DNA of 64,000 bases, taken from positions 205,328,165 to 205,392,164 of the forward strand of contig BTPG01000003.1 of the NCBI GenBank assembly GCA_036245525.1. The letters run 5' to 3'. This stretch comes from Semisulcospira habei (Eukaryota; Mollusca; Gastropoda; Semisulcospiridae). Positions 46,721-59,200 of the stretch are shown here, piece after piece. How positions within the stretch are numbered: the first letter of the stretch is position 1; every line of letters starts with the position of its first letter. Under the pieces are notes generated by a model that saw only the letters and a program-made list of their open reading frames with translations, did not search any database and was not told the origin of the DNA. The translations under genes were made by a program, and so were the position numbers.

Positions 46721-47017
46721 CTACAAATGGAAAAGTACATGTTCAGAGATAGACATGTGATATCATCCACACAGACAATCTTATACAACATTTGAGTTTA
46801 AATATTCACGTGCTATAACGAATGTATTCCTTCTGTTTTATAAGTGAAGGTGTTTTTAAAACTATTTTAAGAAAGGAGACACGCCAATAATCGTATATAT
46901 TTATCATGAACACGCCATATTTGCTGGAAACATGTGTATAATTCCTGTACGGTGTGAAAGCACTGAAGATTTATTTCAGTCTGTAACATAGCCTGTAACG
47001 TGTCTGTACGTCCCCAG

Positions 47018-47098
47018 GTCAGACGTGTGATTGCAGTAAACCTGGAGAATGTAACCCGCCTCGACTGTGCTATCCTGACAGTCAGCAGTGTAACAGAG
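47018..47098 (+). CDS. Second FTP-domain gene, exon 2: Cys-rich module
   Basis: After GTCCCCAG it reads GQTCDCSKPGECNPPRLC, then YPDSQQCNRG: six Cys in 27 residues, phase 1 both sides. Not a recognised named domain. The first gene has no such exon between its signal peptide and lectin domain. Confidence 0.7.
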
Positions 47099-47423
47099 GT
47101 ATGTGTAGATTCTCTAGTTGTATTTTACAGTGAATGTCAGATCTAACATGTCGCCAAGGGAACCAGTGTGGTTTGTTGTTATATCCGAAGTTTGTCATTA
47201 GTGAAGCAGTTTACACGGATAAAGCGAAGTGAAGCCTTTTGAAAAAGCTGTGGTTGTATCCGACCTTGTCATGAGTGTAGCCACTGTACGTCATGTTGTG
47301 TTAGAAAGTAATGACAGTTTGCAGTCGGCAATGTTTTTATCCCGATAGGATTTTTAAATGTAACCTAAGGTCAAGGCTGAAACAGCCTATTTCCTTGAAA
47401 ATCCCTTCAACTGCTGACTGCAG

Positions 47424-47627
47424 AAAATGTGGCTCTTGGACGACCAACGAACATGTCATCTATATATTCGCCGCCATGTCGGACTGTGGACGGAAACGTT
47501 GCCCTGTCCGCTGATGGAGATTGTTCAGCTTCGGAGTCCATACCTGGTGACTTCAACGCCTGGTGGTACGTGGATCTAGGTCAGAACTACATCATCACAG
47601 ACATCACAATCTACAGACGGGGAACGT
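47424..47627 (+). CDS. Second FTP-domain gene, exon 3: lectin domain, first half
   Basis: Reads ENVALGRPTNMSSIYSPP, TVDGNVALSADGDC and WWYVDLGQNYIITDITIYRR. NVALGRPT, the DGN block and WxVDLGQNY fit FTP/F5-8 C domains. Phase 1 both sides, equivalent to 27406-27654. Confidence 0.88.
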
Positions 47628-47817
47628 GTGAGTATATGATTTAACATCGCGGTATTCAAATTATTACTAATACGAATATTTATGACTGTGATGAATTCTC
47701 TTATCTCCCGCCCCCCATCTCCTTCTCCCCCTCTTTGATATATAAAACACTATTCTAAACACACAAGACTATATTTAATGTAGAGCTATGAGGTACACGT
47801 GACGCATCTCCAGCACT

Positions 47818-48027
47818 TTAACCAGTGCCAGTGGACATACATCTTGTTTTGAAATCTTTGTTTTTTCAACGACCAAAGCCACAACCGTCCACGGAACATG
47901 GATAGAATACAAATTGGTCTCAGCAAGAGGTATAGATCAAAGGCATAGGAAAATGCGAGGGCTCATGAGGATCTACACCTCTTGCAGTTGGCTGGTGTTC
48001 GCCTTTTCTCGGCAGTCAAGGGGTTAA
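47818..48027. mobile_element. TTAA element, CCTCATGAG family, full length
   Basis: 210 bp from TTAACCAGTGCCAGTGG to GGCAGTCAAGGGGTTAA. Interior landmarks TTTTGAAATCTTTG, GGAACATGGATAGAATACA, CAGCAAGAGGTATAGATC and CTCTTGCAGTTGGCTGGTG. It defines the outer boundaries of the family. Confidence 0.8.
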
Positions 48028-48551
48028 TCGTGCAAAGGAACGTAGAGCATGACTGCTGTGCCCTAAGTCATGTACAATCGGGTTTGAACCGTGGGCAGTT
48101 CTCTCAGTAGACAGACGAGTCAATGGCAGACCAAAACGAAAAGTCGGCACACAGCGTGTGATTGGCACTGCAAGGGCACAAACCTATGTCAGGTTGGCAT
48201 GAGGACTTAATGCTTGCAGGAAATATTGTTCTTTGAGGAATTGATAAATTGTTTGAAATAATAATCGTAATAAATAGTACCCAACGGAGAAAGAAACACG
48301 CTTAGAAAGGTCGGGTACAACACATTTTATTAATATTTCTGGTAAATACCCTTTGTCAAAATAGACAAACAAAAGAGAGATTAGCCGCTACTTATCTTCA
48401 TTCGCAAAAGGAATGTGGCAACTCTAATAAATAATGTAATAAATAAATAAATAAATAAATAGCAATGTAATAAACAGTGCCTTCCTTAAATTGGAAATAG
48501 TTCAACATAACACGGAGTTCAAACATTTCGTTGATTTGTCCACACACTCCG

Positions 48552-48640
48552 CAAGAGGCGAAAATTCTCATGAGCCCGTGCAGTCGCAGTACTGTACTGG
48601 TGCAGCCACAGGGGCTCATGAGGACATGCCACTTGTCCGC
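48552..48640. mobile_element. Hairpin, CCTCATGAG family
   Basis: GCAAGAGGCGAAAATTCTCATGAG-type left arm and GGGGCTCATGAGGACATGCC right arm, with a CAGTCGCAGTACTGTACTGGTG loop. Confidence 0.6.
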
Positions 48641-48692
48641 AAGGAGTTTCTTTACAGACATCGCCAGTTTTAGGTATTTATCCGGTTTGCGG

Positions 48693-48900
48693 GGCGGTCC
48701 GTGGCGCAGTGGCGCCTGCCACCAATGCTAAAGGTGCGATGTTCGATACCGCGTTCCGGCTCGGACTTTTCTCCTGTAGTAAGTGTCACCGTTAATTCGG
48801 GCGAACCGTCGGGGGTTCTTTCTCCGGGGACTCCGGCTCTTCCTCCCCCTCCACTTTGGTACCGGTTTCTGGCCACTTTATTAATTTCAAATACAAGCGA
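48693..48900 (+). mobile_element. tRNA-derived SINE
   Basis: GGTCCGTGGCGCAGTGGCGC (box A-like) and GATGTTCGATACC (box B-like), then a body with CTTTCTCCGGGGACTCCGGC and TTCTGGCCACTTTATTAATTTC. Different from the two other SINE types in this window. Confidence 0.75.
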
Positions 48901-49052
48901 TCAAAATTTCCGTGAATGTCCTGCGTTTGTCTTGTACTGCGTTTGTCTTCAGAGTGAATGCGTGTGTGTCACGTGAGCGTGCGTGTTGGGTGCAGTTCGC
49001 GGCGCTTTGAGCCTATTCGCAGAATTGGGAAAATGCGCCTATATAATAACGG

Positions 49053-49113
<61 letters not shown>
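49053..49113. repeat. (TTA)n microsatellite
   Basis: About 20 TTA units, 155 bp before the last FTP exon. Confidence 0.97.
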
Positions 49114-49114
<1 letters not shown>

Positions 49115-49269
49115 AGTACGACTAGATGTTCCATGACTTGCCGCAGTGATCGGGGCGGTCTGGCGAAACGCTCAAGGCACAATCAGCTGACATTTCTTAC
49201 TATAACGGGGCTCAACATACTGTCTTTGATCTGATTCTGATTCAAGCTTAACTCATTGTTTCTCAACAG

Positions 49270-49494
49270 GGCCATATCGCATGGCTGACATTCAGGTGAA
49301 AGTGGACGGTCAGCTGTGCTACACGTTCCCGTCTCATAATGAATGGAACACACTGTACAGCCTGCCTTTCCCTATGAATATACAGTGTGACCCTTCACTC
49401 ACAGGACGAGTTGTCAGCCTGCAGAAAGTCAAAACGGATCATAATGATGGCATTTCGACCCATATCATCAGCGTCTGTGAAGTTCAAGTGTGGG
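49270..49494 (+). CDS. Second FTP-domain gene, exon 4: lectin domain, second half
   Basis: After CTCAACAG it reads MADIQVKVDGQLCYTFP, GRVVSLQKVKTDHNDG and ends SVCEVQVWG. The CEVQVWG ending is shared with the paralogue's CEIQVWG. No further exon was recognised before the P-element and Polinton remains, so the 3' part is unknown. Confidence 0.85.
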
Positions 49495-49659
49495 GTACGT
49501 GCCAATGCCACAGTTTCCTGTAAGAATTTATTTTAGTAGTCAATAAGAGAATGATAAAAGCCACTTATTCATGAAAGAAAACAACAAGGAATGCTGTTTG
49601 GTCCGTTTGAGCAAAGCTTGCCTCGTGATATTTTTTCCTCGGTTATCTGTTTTTTTTAT

Positions 49660-49765
49660 AATGAATATTTATATAGCGCTTAATCTTAATCGAAAGCTCT
49701 AAGGGCTTTACGGTTTGTACCAAAAAAAAAACAAACAAAAAAAAAAAAAAAAAAAAAAAACCCAA
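49660..49765. repeat. Element tail with A-rich run
   Basis: AATGAATATTTATATAGCGC ... CTCTAAGGGCTTTACGG then an A-rich run. The sequence resembles the L2-like 3' UTR at 44200-44240 (TTTATAGTGCG), so it is probably a LINE or SINE 3' end. Confidence 0.45.
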
Positions 49766-49799
49766 ACAAAATTACAATGACATAATATGCACTTAACAA

Positions 49800-51500
49800 A
49801 CAAAACACAATACCCGAACACACCACTTTTACAATGAACTAAATAACAATGCATACATAATATGTTCTAATTAACATTCAGTTTTAAACAAGGAGGATTA
49901 CACAACAACAACCACGGCATCAAACATTGAACGCTGATCTTTTGAATAAGATATACTTTTTGACAACACTATGAACAAAAAGTGGACACCAAAACTTGGT
50001 CCTAATTTATTTTACAATTAGGCTGGTTTTAAACCCAAAGGTTTAGCCACTACCCTCGCCAAATCAAGGAGACGACCTACAAAAATGTTGCAATATGTAC
50101 CCTCTTCAGGCCTCAGTGACCACTGACCTGCATTACTGACCCTGAAACTGTGACAAACTATGCACGGATCAGAAGCCTTTCAAGACCAAGTTATCGAGCA
50201 TTCAACATTGGGAGCGTGACGTGGACAGGAATAATTATGTCAATGCTGCAGAGATAGAACAATAGAGATTTTAAAGACACACATCCATTGTAATAAGTTG
50301 GTCCTAATTAATTAGCCAATTAAGATCATCAATGGCAATATGGCCGCGGCTCTCAAAGAACCCAGGCCCCTTTTAGTGCACTTAGTAAAAATAACTATAT
50401 AAAAGATATCCAGATTACCTAAATTAATAATGTGGCATCGACCACCCAAAAAGGTTGATTAGAATATCAATGATCACAGCCTTTACCTACCCCAATTTAC
50501 TCAGCAGATTCTCAAATCAGTGATCAGATGTTAACTCTCGAAAACTGGTTAGCCTAGCTTTCCGCTGTTAAGTACAACTACACTACACTATTACCAAAGA
50601 CAATACATTATAAGACAGATCACCCCTTCATACGGCTTACTGAAAAAGCAAGGCCATTGTAGCAGTTGCGTCCCATGGTGTAATCGTGTTGTGGCCATAT
50701 GTCTATCACTATCTGGTAATGTGCTTGAGCTCTGACACGAGGCTTTTTGAAGGGTAACAGGTACTTTTTGTGTGTGCATTGTGGAAAACTGTTTTAAAAT
50801 CACATGAGCTTTGCTTCTAAGATATTATTTTTTTTCTATTCCTAATTGAAAGATTTTTCGGAAAAGTGTTAATTAGCAAGGAAAGTGTAATAGAAAAATA
50901 AATAAATCAGGCATTTCATTGTTGGTGTGAGTTGATGTCTTGTACATACACACACACGCACACACAAACACACACACACACACGCACACACACACATGCA
51001 CACAAACAAACACACATGCATACAAACGAACACACATACAAACAAACCACCAACACAGGACTAAATAAGAAATAATTTACAGCAAACATCAGTTGTTTTG
51101 AACAATCTCACAAAAAGATCAGTTTATTAATACACGTTCAACTTGCATCAGGTAGCATCAAGAAAACCAAATAGTGATTATGCACAGGCCACGCTAACCA
51201 CCTTATGCATACACACGTTAGAAACTGTAAACAGTACCTGGTGTTGTATGCACAAAGAGATTAATTAAAAATTATCACTGATTACCTGTTCTTTCTCTTC
51301 CTCTCAATTCATCCATCCACCCAACACATGTAAATTTGTCACAAAATTATTCATCATACACAAAATAGCAGGTCAACATGAATATATGCATTAGGCTCAA
51401 TTATAATAAGACGTACAACAGACAATACCATCAGTCAATGCCCACCGCCTTTAGATCTAAAAGTCATTACCAGGTAAACAGATAAACATATCATCACTGA
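49800..51500. other. Stretch without a recognised gene
   Basis: AT-rich non-coding DNA with a CA-rich tract (50947-51050). No exon, RNA gene or repeat family is recognised. Confidence 0.5.
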
Positions 51501-51524
51501 TCAGAATTAGGTTCTCCAACAACT

Positions 51525-52235
51525 CCCTCCTCCCCCACCAGACCTTCGGCTGATTCCAGTGGGAAACTAAACCCCTTACAACAAAGGTGGTCGCATTGTT
51601 TGCCACAAGCTTTGTCCTCTCATCCTCCCCTATGCCCTCTCTATTTGATCACGTTTTTTTTTTTGTAGGTGATGTTCTTTTATTGTCATTTCGTCTAGTA
51701 CTATTGCACACAGAGCTGACTTTGGCGGCAGTACAGGTACTTTAATCTGAAGCGCTTTCAGAATCTTGGCATTAATGCTGGGGCAGACTGAAACCTTTTG
51801 CATAGTTTTCCGTAAGGTTGAAACTGACAGGAGGACAAAGAATTTTGCCAGCATACGATATGCCTTGGGGCTTGCATGAAACAAAGCTAAAGCTGTTGTT
51901 TTGTCTGTCTCCGTCCGTCTCCGACCTTGTTTCTTTTTGTGTATTTAACACAACTTTGCTGAAATAAAATGATCACATGAATCAGGCAAACAAATGGGCC
52001 AAGCAGCTCTTCGCTGCTGCATCCTTCTCTTCTTTGAGTGTTATTGTCTTTTCTTTCATTGTTTGCCATCTTTATGTGGTAATTACATTTCTTCTGCAGG
52101 CAGTACAATGTGTTGTGCACAGTTTTGAGACTGTTCTTCAAAGCCTGCTTTCTTGGGGAATTGCTGTCCTGACCAACTGTTGCCGCAGCCCCCCCCCCCC
52201 CCCACATCAGTTTCTCCACTGGACTCATCTGGACA
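51525..52235 (-). pseudogene. P-element/THAP9-like transposase remnant
   Basis: Minus-strand pieces in shifted frames: SPRKQALKNSLKTVHNTL (about 52130-52180), then SPKAYRMLAKFFVLLSVSTL, SALCAIVLDEMTIKEH and, after a break, ATTFVVRGLVSHWNQP (about 51560-51610). SPKAYxxLxxxFxLPSxSTL, the xLDEMxIK block (first catalytic Asp) and VRGLxxxWxQP follow the order in P-element and THAP9-type transposases. No THAP zinc finger or terminal repeats were found. Reading is broken, so it is inactive. Confidence 0.7.
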
Positions 52236-52299
52236 CACACAAGCAACCATGCATTAAATCATTAATGGTATCATGATAATCCACAGCATATTTACTTAG

Positions 52300-53400
52300 A
52301 TAAAAAAAATCAATTCACATTTTATCTGACTTGCAAGAAATGTATTTTCACACACACATGCAGGCATGAACACACACACAAAGGCCATCAAAAATTCATC
52401 CAAATTTAAAATCTGCTTGTCTGATTTTAAAAGTGAACAGATTTTATGACCCTGGTTGTGAAAACAACTCACACAACTGATCTTTTGTGCTGCCATTGTT
52501 TGGTAATTTTTTATAAATTAAAATTTTCAGCTTACAAATTATAAATCAGAATATATTTATTCATTGAAAGTACCTGGATGCAGTGACATGTGTGCCTGCT
52601 TGTGAGGTGGCACTTTTGAATCTGTAGCAGTATCCCTCGTACTGCATGACTGTCTCTGTTGTTAGTTGTGGGGGTATGTTGGGAAATGAAAACAAAGTCG
52701 GCACATGTGACCTGGCTGTTTTCAAAATTGGCACTGCACAGCAGAGAAAGAAGAATAAAGAATAGTTGACCAATTATTTTTATCTTCATTTATCCTCATT
52801 AAACTACCTTTATTTTACTATTTTTAATAACATCGCTCATAATGACCACGTCGCTCAAATATTTCCAGATCCCCTTTATTTAACGCGGTAAAATAAAGAT
52901 TTACACAATCAATGCCATTGATGACTAAAGTAAAATTAACACCTGAGATAATTAATCTATCAATGATGTAAACATTTACACACACTAAAATGCTCATTTT
53001 AAGAGTTTAATTGTAGCTTGAAAAATTAATATTTTTTATTATAAAATGAACCAAGATGAATTACTTCTTCTAAGTGATATCAGCGCTGTAGAAAACAAAG
53101 ACTTAGACTCTAAAAACAGTGCCTTCTCTCTGTAGTTGTTCCAGGTAAATCCAAAGCTTATTTTGGAAAACAGTATACAACAGAAGTGGTGGGGTGTAGG
53201 GGGCTCTGGATAGAGGTAGCACCTTTGCTGTTCGGCAGCTGCGTCCTACATAGGACGGACGGGCATCACTGGTCCTCATCCATCTCCTTAATCTCTCACG
53301 TGCTGGCTCCAAGCGCCACACACTGGCAAACCACCTCAGCTGGTGGGCTAAACCACGTGAGGGGGTGGTGTTCACATTGCACCACTAGGCAGATGAGCTG
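52300..53400. other. Stretch without a recognised gene
   Basis: AT-rich sequence right of the P-element relic, then 53100-53400 with no recognised coding region. The left boundary of the Polinton element should lie somewhere here; I could not see a terminal inverted repeat. Confidence 0.4.
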
Positions 53401-53867
53401 TTTCTGACAGCCAACGGCTAGAGGATGGAGGAGATCAGGTTTGATCCAACGGCCAAATGTGGGGGAGTAAACCTTTCAAATCAGGAGTGGAGCCCCGAAG
53501 GCAGACAGCTGCCTGTATTCACGCACTGTTCTGGCAGCTCCTGCAGCCAAACTGGTGCCAAACGTACTGCTTTGCATTCCTTTGGATACATCAGCGAGGC
53601 CGAGAGGGGGATCTTGACGACTGGGCACCCCAGGATCTCCATAAACTTCGCCCAGGCTTGCGCCCTGGAGAGGTCACTCCAGTGACTGACCCAGCAAGCG
53701 CATATACCCATTGTCTTCCGAGACAGGATGCCAAACATACAACAGAAGATATAGAATCTCTCATGGCTGAGGAGTTAATGAAACTGCATTCTAAATATGA
53801 AAATTACATCGCTTCACTAATGACTCATGATTTAAGTTGATCTCTTGTCTGTCTATACACAAAAGCA

Positions 53868-54128
53868 GTGAATCACTTTCTACCTGTAGACACTGACAGT
53901 CTATCACACGACCTTGAAAGCAACCCTATTGTTTCAAGTTCAATTGGCAAATTAGCATGCGTCATGTTTTACAAGTTTGGCAATTACCTTGCACCTGTGA
54001 TAACTTTGCTTGTTACTGGGAGTCATATTGATTTTTCTAAAATAAATTTTAAAGCAGAAGAAAATGGACAAGACCCAGACGACTCCACAACCGAGTCCTG
54101 TCTTGACACAGGTTCAAACGGTGACTAA
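53868..54128 (+). CDS. Polinton small ORF 1 (unknown)
   Basis: 86 codons from ATG. A mid-protein hydrophobic segment (YLAPVITLLVTGSH) could be a membrane helix; the tail is acidic (ENGQDPDDSTTES). No known domain. Open frames at 53425-53840 just before it may be its decayed upstream neighbour. Confidence 0.45.
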   Translation: MNHFLPVDTDSLSHDLESNPIVSSSIGKLACVMFYKFGNYLAPVITLLVTGSHIDFSKINFKAEENGQDPDDSTTESCLDTGSNGD

Positions 54129-54229
54129 GACTAAAAGCCCAGGCAGGGTTGAGGGTGGAAAAAAATTAGCTGAATGGAACAGACAAACAAATTGCAGCTT
54201 CAAACGTTAACAGAAAAGGATCATATAAT

Positions 54230-54510
54230 GGACCCAGTCATTACTGACAGGACTGTCAAGACCAACACAGTCAGGACCCCCAACACCATCATACCCTCAT
54301 CAAAGTGAGAGACAAACAACACAGACTAAACCTGAAACAACAAAATATATAGTTTCCGGATTTGTTGGTTATGCAGGTTACAGGATATGGAAAAAATACA
54401 AACCCCACACTCGAACAGTGACCAAAAAATTAGACACTCCAAAAACAAAACCAGAAGTCACCACATTACAAGTAACGCCCAAAGTTGTCGACCCATTTTT
54501 AATGCAGTGA
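54230..54510 (+). pseudogene. Polinton small membrane ORF, damaged 5' end
   Basis: The frame ending at TGA 54508-54510 reads TTKYIVSGFVGYAGYRIWKK then a Thr/Lys/Pro-rich tail ending DPFLMQ. A short glycine-rich helix followed by basic residues suggests a membrane protein. Upstream the same frame is closed by TAA at 54226-54228 while another frame has an ATG, so a frameshift is likely. Confidence 0.45.
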
Positions 54511-54551
54511 ATAAATTAAAATATTATTTTATTTTTTTTTTGCATTAGAAA

Positions 54552-54773
54552 ATGAGCGAAACAAAAAACTTAATGAACCTTGTCTATCACTCTGCCGTAA
54601 TAAGCGGACTAGCAGTAGCTTACTCCATGCTGGGAAAAAGTCTTCTCAAAATGAAATCGGCAGACTTGAGTAGATTAGACTTTGAAGATTCGGCTAAGCT
54701 AATAGCAGTTGTAACAGCGTCAAAAGACTTTCTTGTGAAGCAAGGAATTATTCCCAAAAATGTTTCTATGTAA
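54552..54773 (+). CDS. Polinton small ORF 2 (unknown)
   Basis: 73 codons, ATG after an A/T-rich leader, stop then 12 bp to the next ATG. AVISGLAVAYSMLGKSLLKM is a possible amphipathic or membrane helix. It sits in a tight run with the next two ORFs, as in a compact viral gene block. Function unknown. Confidence 0.6.
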   Translation: MSETKNLMNLVYHSAVISGLAVAYSMLGKSLLKMKSADLSRLDFEDSAKLIAVVTASKDFLVKQGIIPKNVSM

Positions 54774-54785
54774 ATAAAAATAAGT

Positions 54786-55145
54786 ATGACGACTTTAGCT
54801 ATTATGATTGGCTGTGCAGTTGTTAATGCATTTGCATTTAGCGGATCAAACTATCTCTTTTCAAAAATGGGTAGAGAGGAATCTGCAGAAGAAATGAAGC
54901 GTCACAATGAGACATCTGAAAAACTTGCTCAAGCCCAGCAGGATTATGAGAAGCAAAGAATAGAGAAACTTGATTTTATCAATGAAAAACTCAGACTAGA
55001 AGGTCATGCGCAGCATACATTTTCAAATGTCGATGACCCAATCCGAGAATTTTTTTTTATGTTACGGGTGATGACAAGACCATCCCAAAGCCTAAACTTA
55101 GTGATTATTATCAACCAAGCACACAACAAAGATATGGGGAGATAA
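54786..55145 (+). CDS. Polinton membrane/coiled-coil ORF
   Basis: 119 codons. N-terminal membrane helix TTLAIMIGCAVVNAFAFSG, then a coiled coil rich in E/K/Q (about residues 30-75). The end after a run of eight T (about 55050) looks frameshifted. Proteins of this layout recur near the integrase of Maverick-type elements; their role is not established. Confidence 0.55.
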   Translation: MTTLAIMIGCAVVNAFAFSGSNYLFSKMGREESAEEMKRHNETSEKLAQAQQDYEKQRIEKLDFINEKLRLEGHAQHTFSNVDDPIREFFFMLRVMTRPSQSLNLVIIINQAHNKDMGR

Positions 55146-55206
55146 TCTTTGTTCTAGTGGGAATGACATTTGTTTATTTTACGTGAGTTTTTATTGCTAG
55201 AAAAAA

Positions 55207-56004
55207 ATGACAGATGAAAATAAACTATCGAAAATATATTTATCTCCTGCTGGTTACTGGATGGGGAAAACCATGATTCAGAAATTACATGCAGCTGTGG
55301 GAGGTGATGTAACACAGGACCAAATTAAACAATGGCTACAGAGACAGGCCATGTGGCAGGTTTATCTCCCTGCACCAAGAAAAATATCAAGACCTCATTT
55401 TGAAAACACTACCCCTAATGACACTCATCAATTAATGGACCTCTTGTTCTTACCTCACGACACAATAAGAAAGAAACGATACAAGTATGCACTAACTGTT
55501 GTTGACATAGCTTCAAGGTACAAGGATGCTGAACCCATAACTGACAAAACAGCAAGCATGGTAGCCACAGCGTTAACAAAAATATATAGTCGAGGCCCCT
55601 TAAAATACCCTAGGCTTGTGCAAGTCGATGACGGGTCTGAATTCAAGGGCGCCGTTAATCAGTTATTTGCTAAGCATGGTGTACTGGTTAGACATGGCAT
55701 TCCAGGTGTTCACAGATCACAGGCAATTGTAGAGAACTTTAACAAGCAATTATCAGAGAGATTTTTCAGCTACCAGTATTATAAAGAACTTATGCATGAC
55801 ACACGTAGCACTGAGTGGGTAAAGAGATTACCGTCTGTGATAAAAGCAATGAATAATGAAGGACAATGCTTGCACCCAAAGCCTGCTGATCCTATTAAAT
55901 TAAAATCAATACTGTCAGGACCGCAGGCGTCAGACACGGGGTTAAAAACAACAGCCCCGGTCCGGCTACCAGACACAAGCTTGTTTACAAAACAGGTGAG
56001 ATAA
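55207..56004 (+). CDS. Polinton integrase (rve/DDE family)
   Basis: 265 codons from ATG. Core domain with the D,D-E triad: Asp78 in HQLMDLLFLP, Asp141 in QVDDGSEF and Glu176 in AIVENFNK. YALTVVDIASRY is the second core strand. Such integrases insert Polinton DNA by strand transfer. The reading frame ends at 56004, where a C-terminal segment appears to go on in another frame for about 90 bp, so the C-terminus is probably frameshifted. Confidence 0.87.
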   Translation: MTDENKLSKIYLSPAGYWMGKTMIQKLHAAVGGDVTQDQIKQWLQRQAMWQVYLPAPRKISRPHFENTTPNDTHQLMDLLFLPHDTIRKKRYKYALTVVDIASRYKDAEPITDKTASMVATALTKIYSRGPLKYPRLVQVDDGSEFKGAVNQLFAKHGVLVRHGIPGVHRSQAIVENFNKQLSERFFSYQYYKELMHDTRSTEWVKRLPSVIKAMNNEGQCLHPKPADPIKLKSILSGPQASDTGLKTTAPVRLPDTSLFTKQVR

Positions 56005-56217
56005 TTTATATCAGCCCGGCGAGTCCGAAAATGATGTCAGATGCAGAACAACCAATCCAATTTGGTCTACATCTGTACACAATATAAAAAAAAAATAGTC
56101 CCCGGCAATCTGTCGATTTATTATCTATATCAGCCTGCCCCACAGAGGGCATTTGTCAGAGAAGAATTACAGACTATTCCCCCAGACACTTTTACTTATT
56201 TTTGACCAATTCGTCAA

Positions 56218-59200
56218 TCAGTTCATCACAAATACCTTCAGCCTGTAATGACCAGGTGCATAAGCCTTCTCCTTAGTGTGAAACACTTGTTTCATGCCCC
56301 CTACTGTGCGCAACTTCTTATGTGTTTGGATCATTTCAAGATTATGTTTGTTTAATCTCAGTGACTTGTTTGGATAATCTGGCATTAATGCTCCATCTAA
56401 AACTTGCTTGTAATGCTCATGATGAATGTCTTTATTTTTTATCGCTGTTTTTTTTTTAAAAATTCCTTTGGCTTTGGACTGACTTTCCTTCTGGTGCAGT
56501 ATAGAATACATTTTTTACCTCCGTCCAACGTACTCAATTATCGGCACTCCATTTAGTTCATCTTTAAACTTTCCAGGCACTTTCTTGTTTTGTGTGCTGT
56601 ATAGCGGGTGATCCTTAGGGTAGTCAGACGTGTCATACATGTGTAACTCTGTTTTCATGTCTTCATAAAAGTCTTCAGTAGGCACTTCAATGATCATAGA
56701 GTCAGTGTCAGTGTATAACAGACGGCACTCAGGATACTTTGGCTTAAAGTAAATCATAGTAGAATTCAAGCATTAATAATTTTGATAATTCAAGTATTGC
56801 CATACCAATGAATACTGGCTTGTCCAGTTTAACAATCTTTTTTTTTTGAGTGACACCACATACAATGATGGATGAAACTCTTTATAGCCTGTGTACTGTG
56901 GCTTGCCTGTAAGTTTAATTGCCCCTGATTCAGTTGTGACAAGTTTCAAATCTTTGAGGTGATGAGGATTTTCCATCGTCTTTCCAAAACAGGCATTGTT
57001 CATAAGCTTAAAGAAGTCTTTGTCAAATGCAGTGTTGCCATCTCTTGCACACAGGGTTGTGTTTTTCATTATGTAATCTTTCATGAAAGTGCACTGATAA
57101 AAGCTTATGCCTTTGTGAACTTTCTTTAGTACTGATGTAAAACTGTAGTAAGCGATAGTGACAAACGTAATTGAATTTGTCACTCAAATTTGGCACAAGT
57201 TTAGTGTCTTCCTTTTTCCCAGTCAGACTCATTTTCTCAACAGCCAATGGATAATCATTGTGGCAATCATGCAGGTGGTGTGGGTACTCTAGGTCAACTT
57301 CAAAGATCCAACCTTTTGCGTTTTGGTCATGATTCATAATATAGTTTGTTAAGTGTGTTATGTCATTCTGTGTCAAATCATGCAGTTGAAAGTTTTTCAA
57401 GGGAAATAACTCACACATCGCGAATCCCTACAAATTGTTAGCGTCCACGAATGTAATAAATGACATTGACCTTGAGGGGTCAAAACCCTGGCCAAGGTCA
57501 CCATGACCATCCAGATATTTGTTATTGGCTTTGGCATAGTTGTTTGTGGCTATACTAATGCCTCCTCTCAATCCACTTTCAACCATTTCACCCATCATGC
57601 GATCACACAACAGGTCTATAGATATCTTACTGGATTTTAAAAATGCATCCCATGTCATGCCAGGACTAGTTATGTAGCTAGCCGGGTCAAGACTGTAGTG
57701 CAACAAACCCTGTTTACTGTAACTTTTAAATACGTCTGCTAGCAAACAAACGTCAGCTTTCAAGTACTGGTCATGGTAGTCACCAATCGTTTCACACCCT
57801 AATTTGCCCCCTGCATCAAGAGCGTGCTGGTATTCAGATTCAGAAATACTTTACCATTTAGTATAGGATAAAAATTTCTCTTTTGGAGGCAGTCTCCTTT
57901 CCTCAAACACAACCCAGTGATCAATGTACTCGTAGGGGTAGACACCTTTCTTAATTAACTCTGGCTCCAAATATTTTCTTGTTATTGGAAACCCAGTCAG
58001 ACCTTCTGCCAGACTAGCAAGACCTAAAGACAAATGTTGCATGGAGTCATAAAATGCTAAATTGTTGTCAAGCCTAAAAGTAAAGTACTTATCAGTTGTC
58101 TGCGCAATACAACTAATGTTATTGTAAGACTCATCCACAGCACGCATGATAATGTGTGAATCATATCCCTTGAGATTGTGATAAAAGACTGGTAACTTGT
58201 ATGTCTTAGAATCTAACAATTTGCATGCACCATGTGCAGCACCTCTGTAGCATCCAGTTATGTGATCATGGTCACGAACGTTGTCACCCTGTAGGTGTTG
58301 TTCACAAATCCAACACATCGCCGCGGTATCAAAATTTGGTTTGTCTTCTTCTGTCATCACCAAAGGCATCTGACATGTTGTGAGATAATGTACTACCTGA
58401 CTATGCAGTTGTCTCATTTCTGTTAAAAACAAACATGCTGCATTTTCCCCTCTGTAGATAACAGGTTCTGTATGCACACCGTCTGACCTAATAAGAATGT
58501 ATCCAAAAGAAAACACCACTTGGTCACTCAACTTTACAGTCTTTGGTAATGATTCTGGAACAGGACCCTCATATGATACAACCAGTGATTCAAAATCAGC
58601 ATACACTACAAATGGCAGCTTTTGCTGATTCACATAGTTCTTAAAATATACTTGACTACCAGGATCTGGATACCTAAGTACTGTTTGTATGTCATCAGCT
58701 GACCTACAGTGTTGGACATGTTTGTGCGCTACTTTTATAGAAGAAAATCTTTGTAAACATCTCTTACACACTTCCTGTTTACCATTGTGTTTTAATACAT
58801 GATCACGAATTAGTTGTGACATACTCCTGATAATTGTGTAGTGAAAGTTATTATTATCACCTATTAGCAAATATTCAGCATGTTTATCTTCTGGCTGCCC
58901 GTAGGTTGGGGCAAGTGGTGATACTCTAATTGGTTGTAACTTGTCAACTGACTCATTATCCCATACATACACATTTACAAATATGCCAGGATTTAATTCT
59001 TCAAACAAATCTATGTCTTCTATTTTAACAGGGAAATCTATACCACTGAAGTTGATTTCATTTACAAATTTGGTGTAGCTAAATACTCGATCAGGTGTTC
59101 TTACAAAGTGTAGTTTAGCAAGCACACACCACATGAAACAAAAATTATCTTTGTTCTGTATATTGACAACAGCCTTTTTGTTTACAACCTCTGTTGGCAG

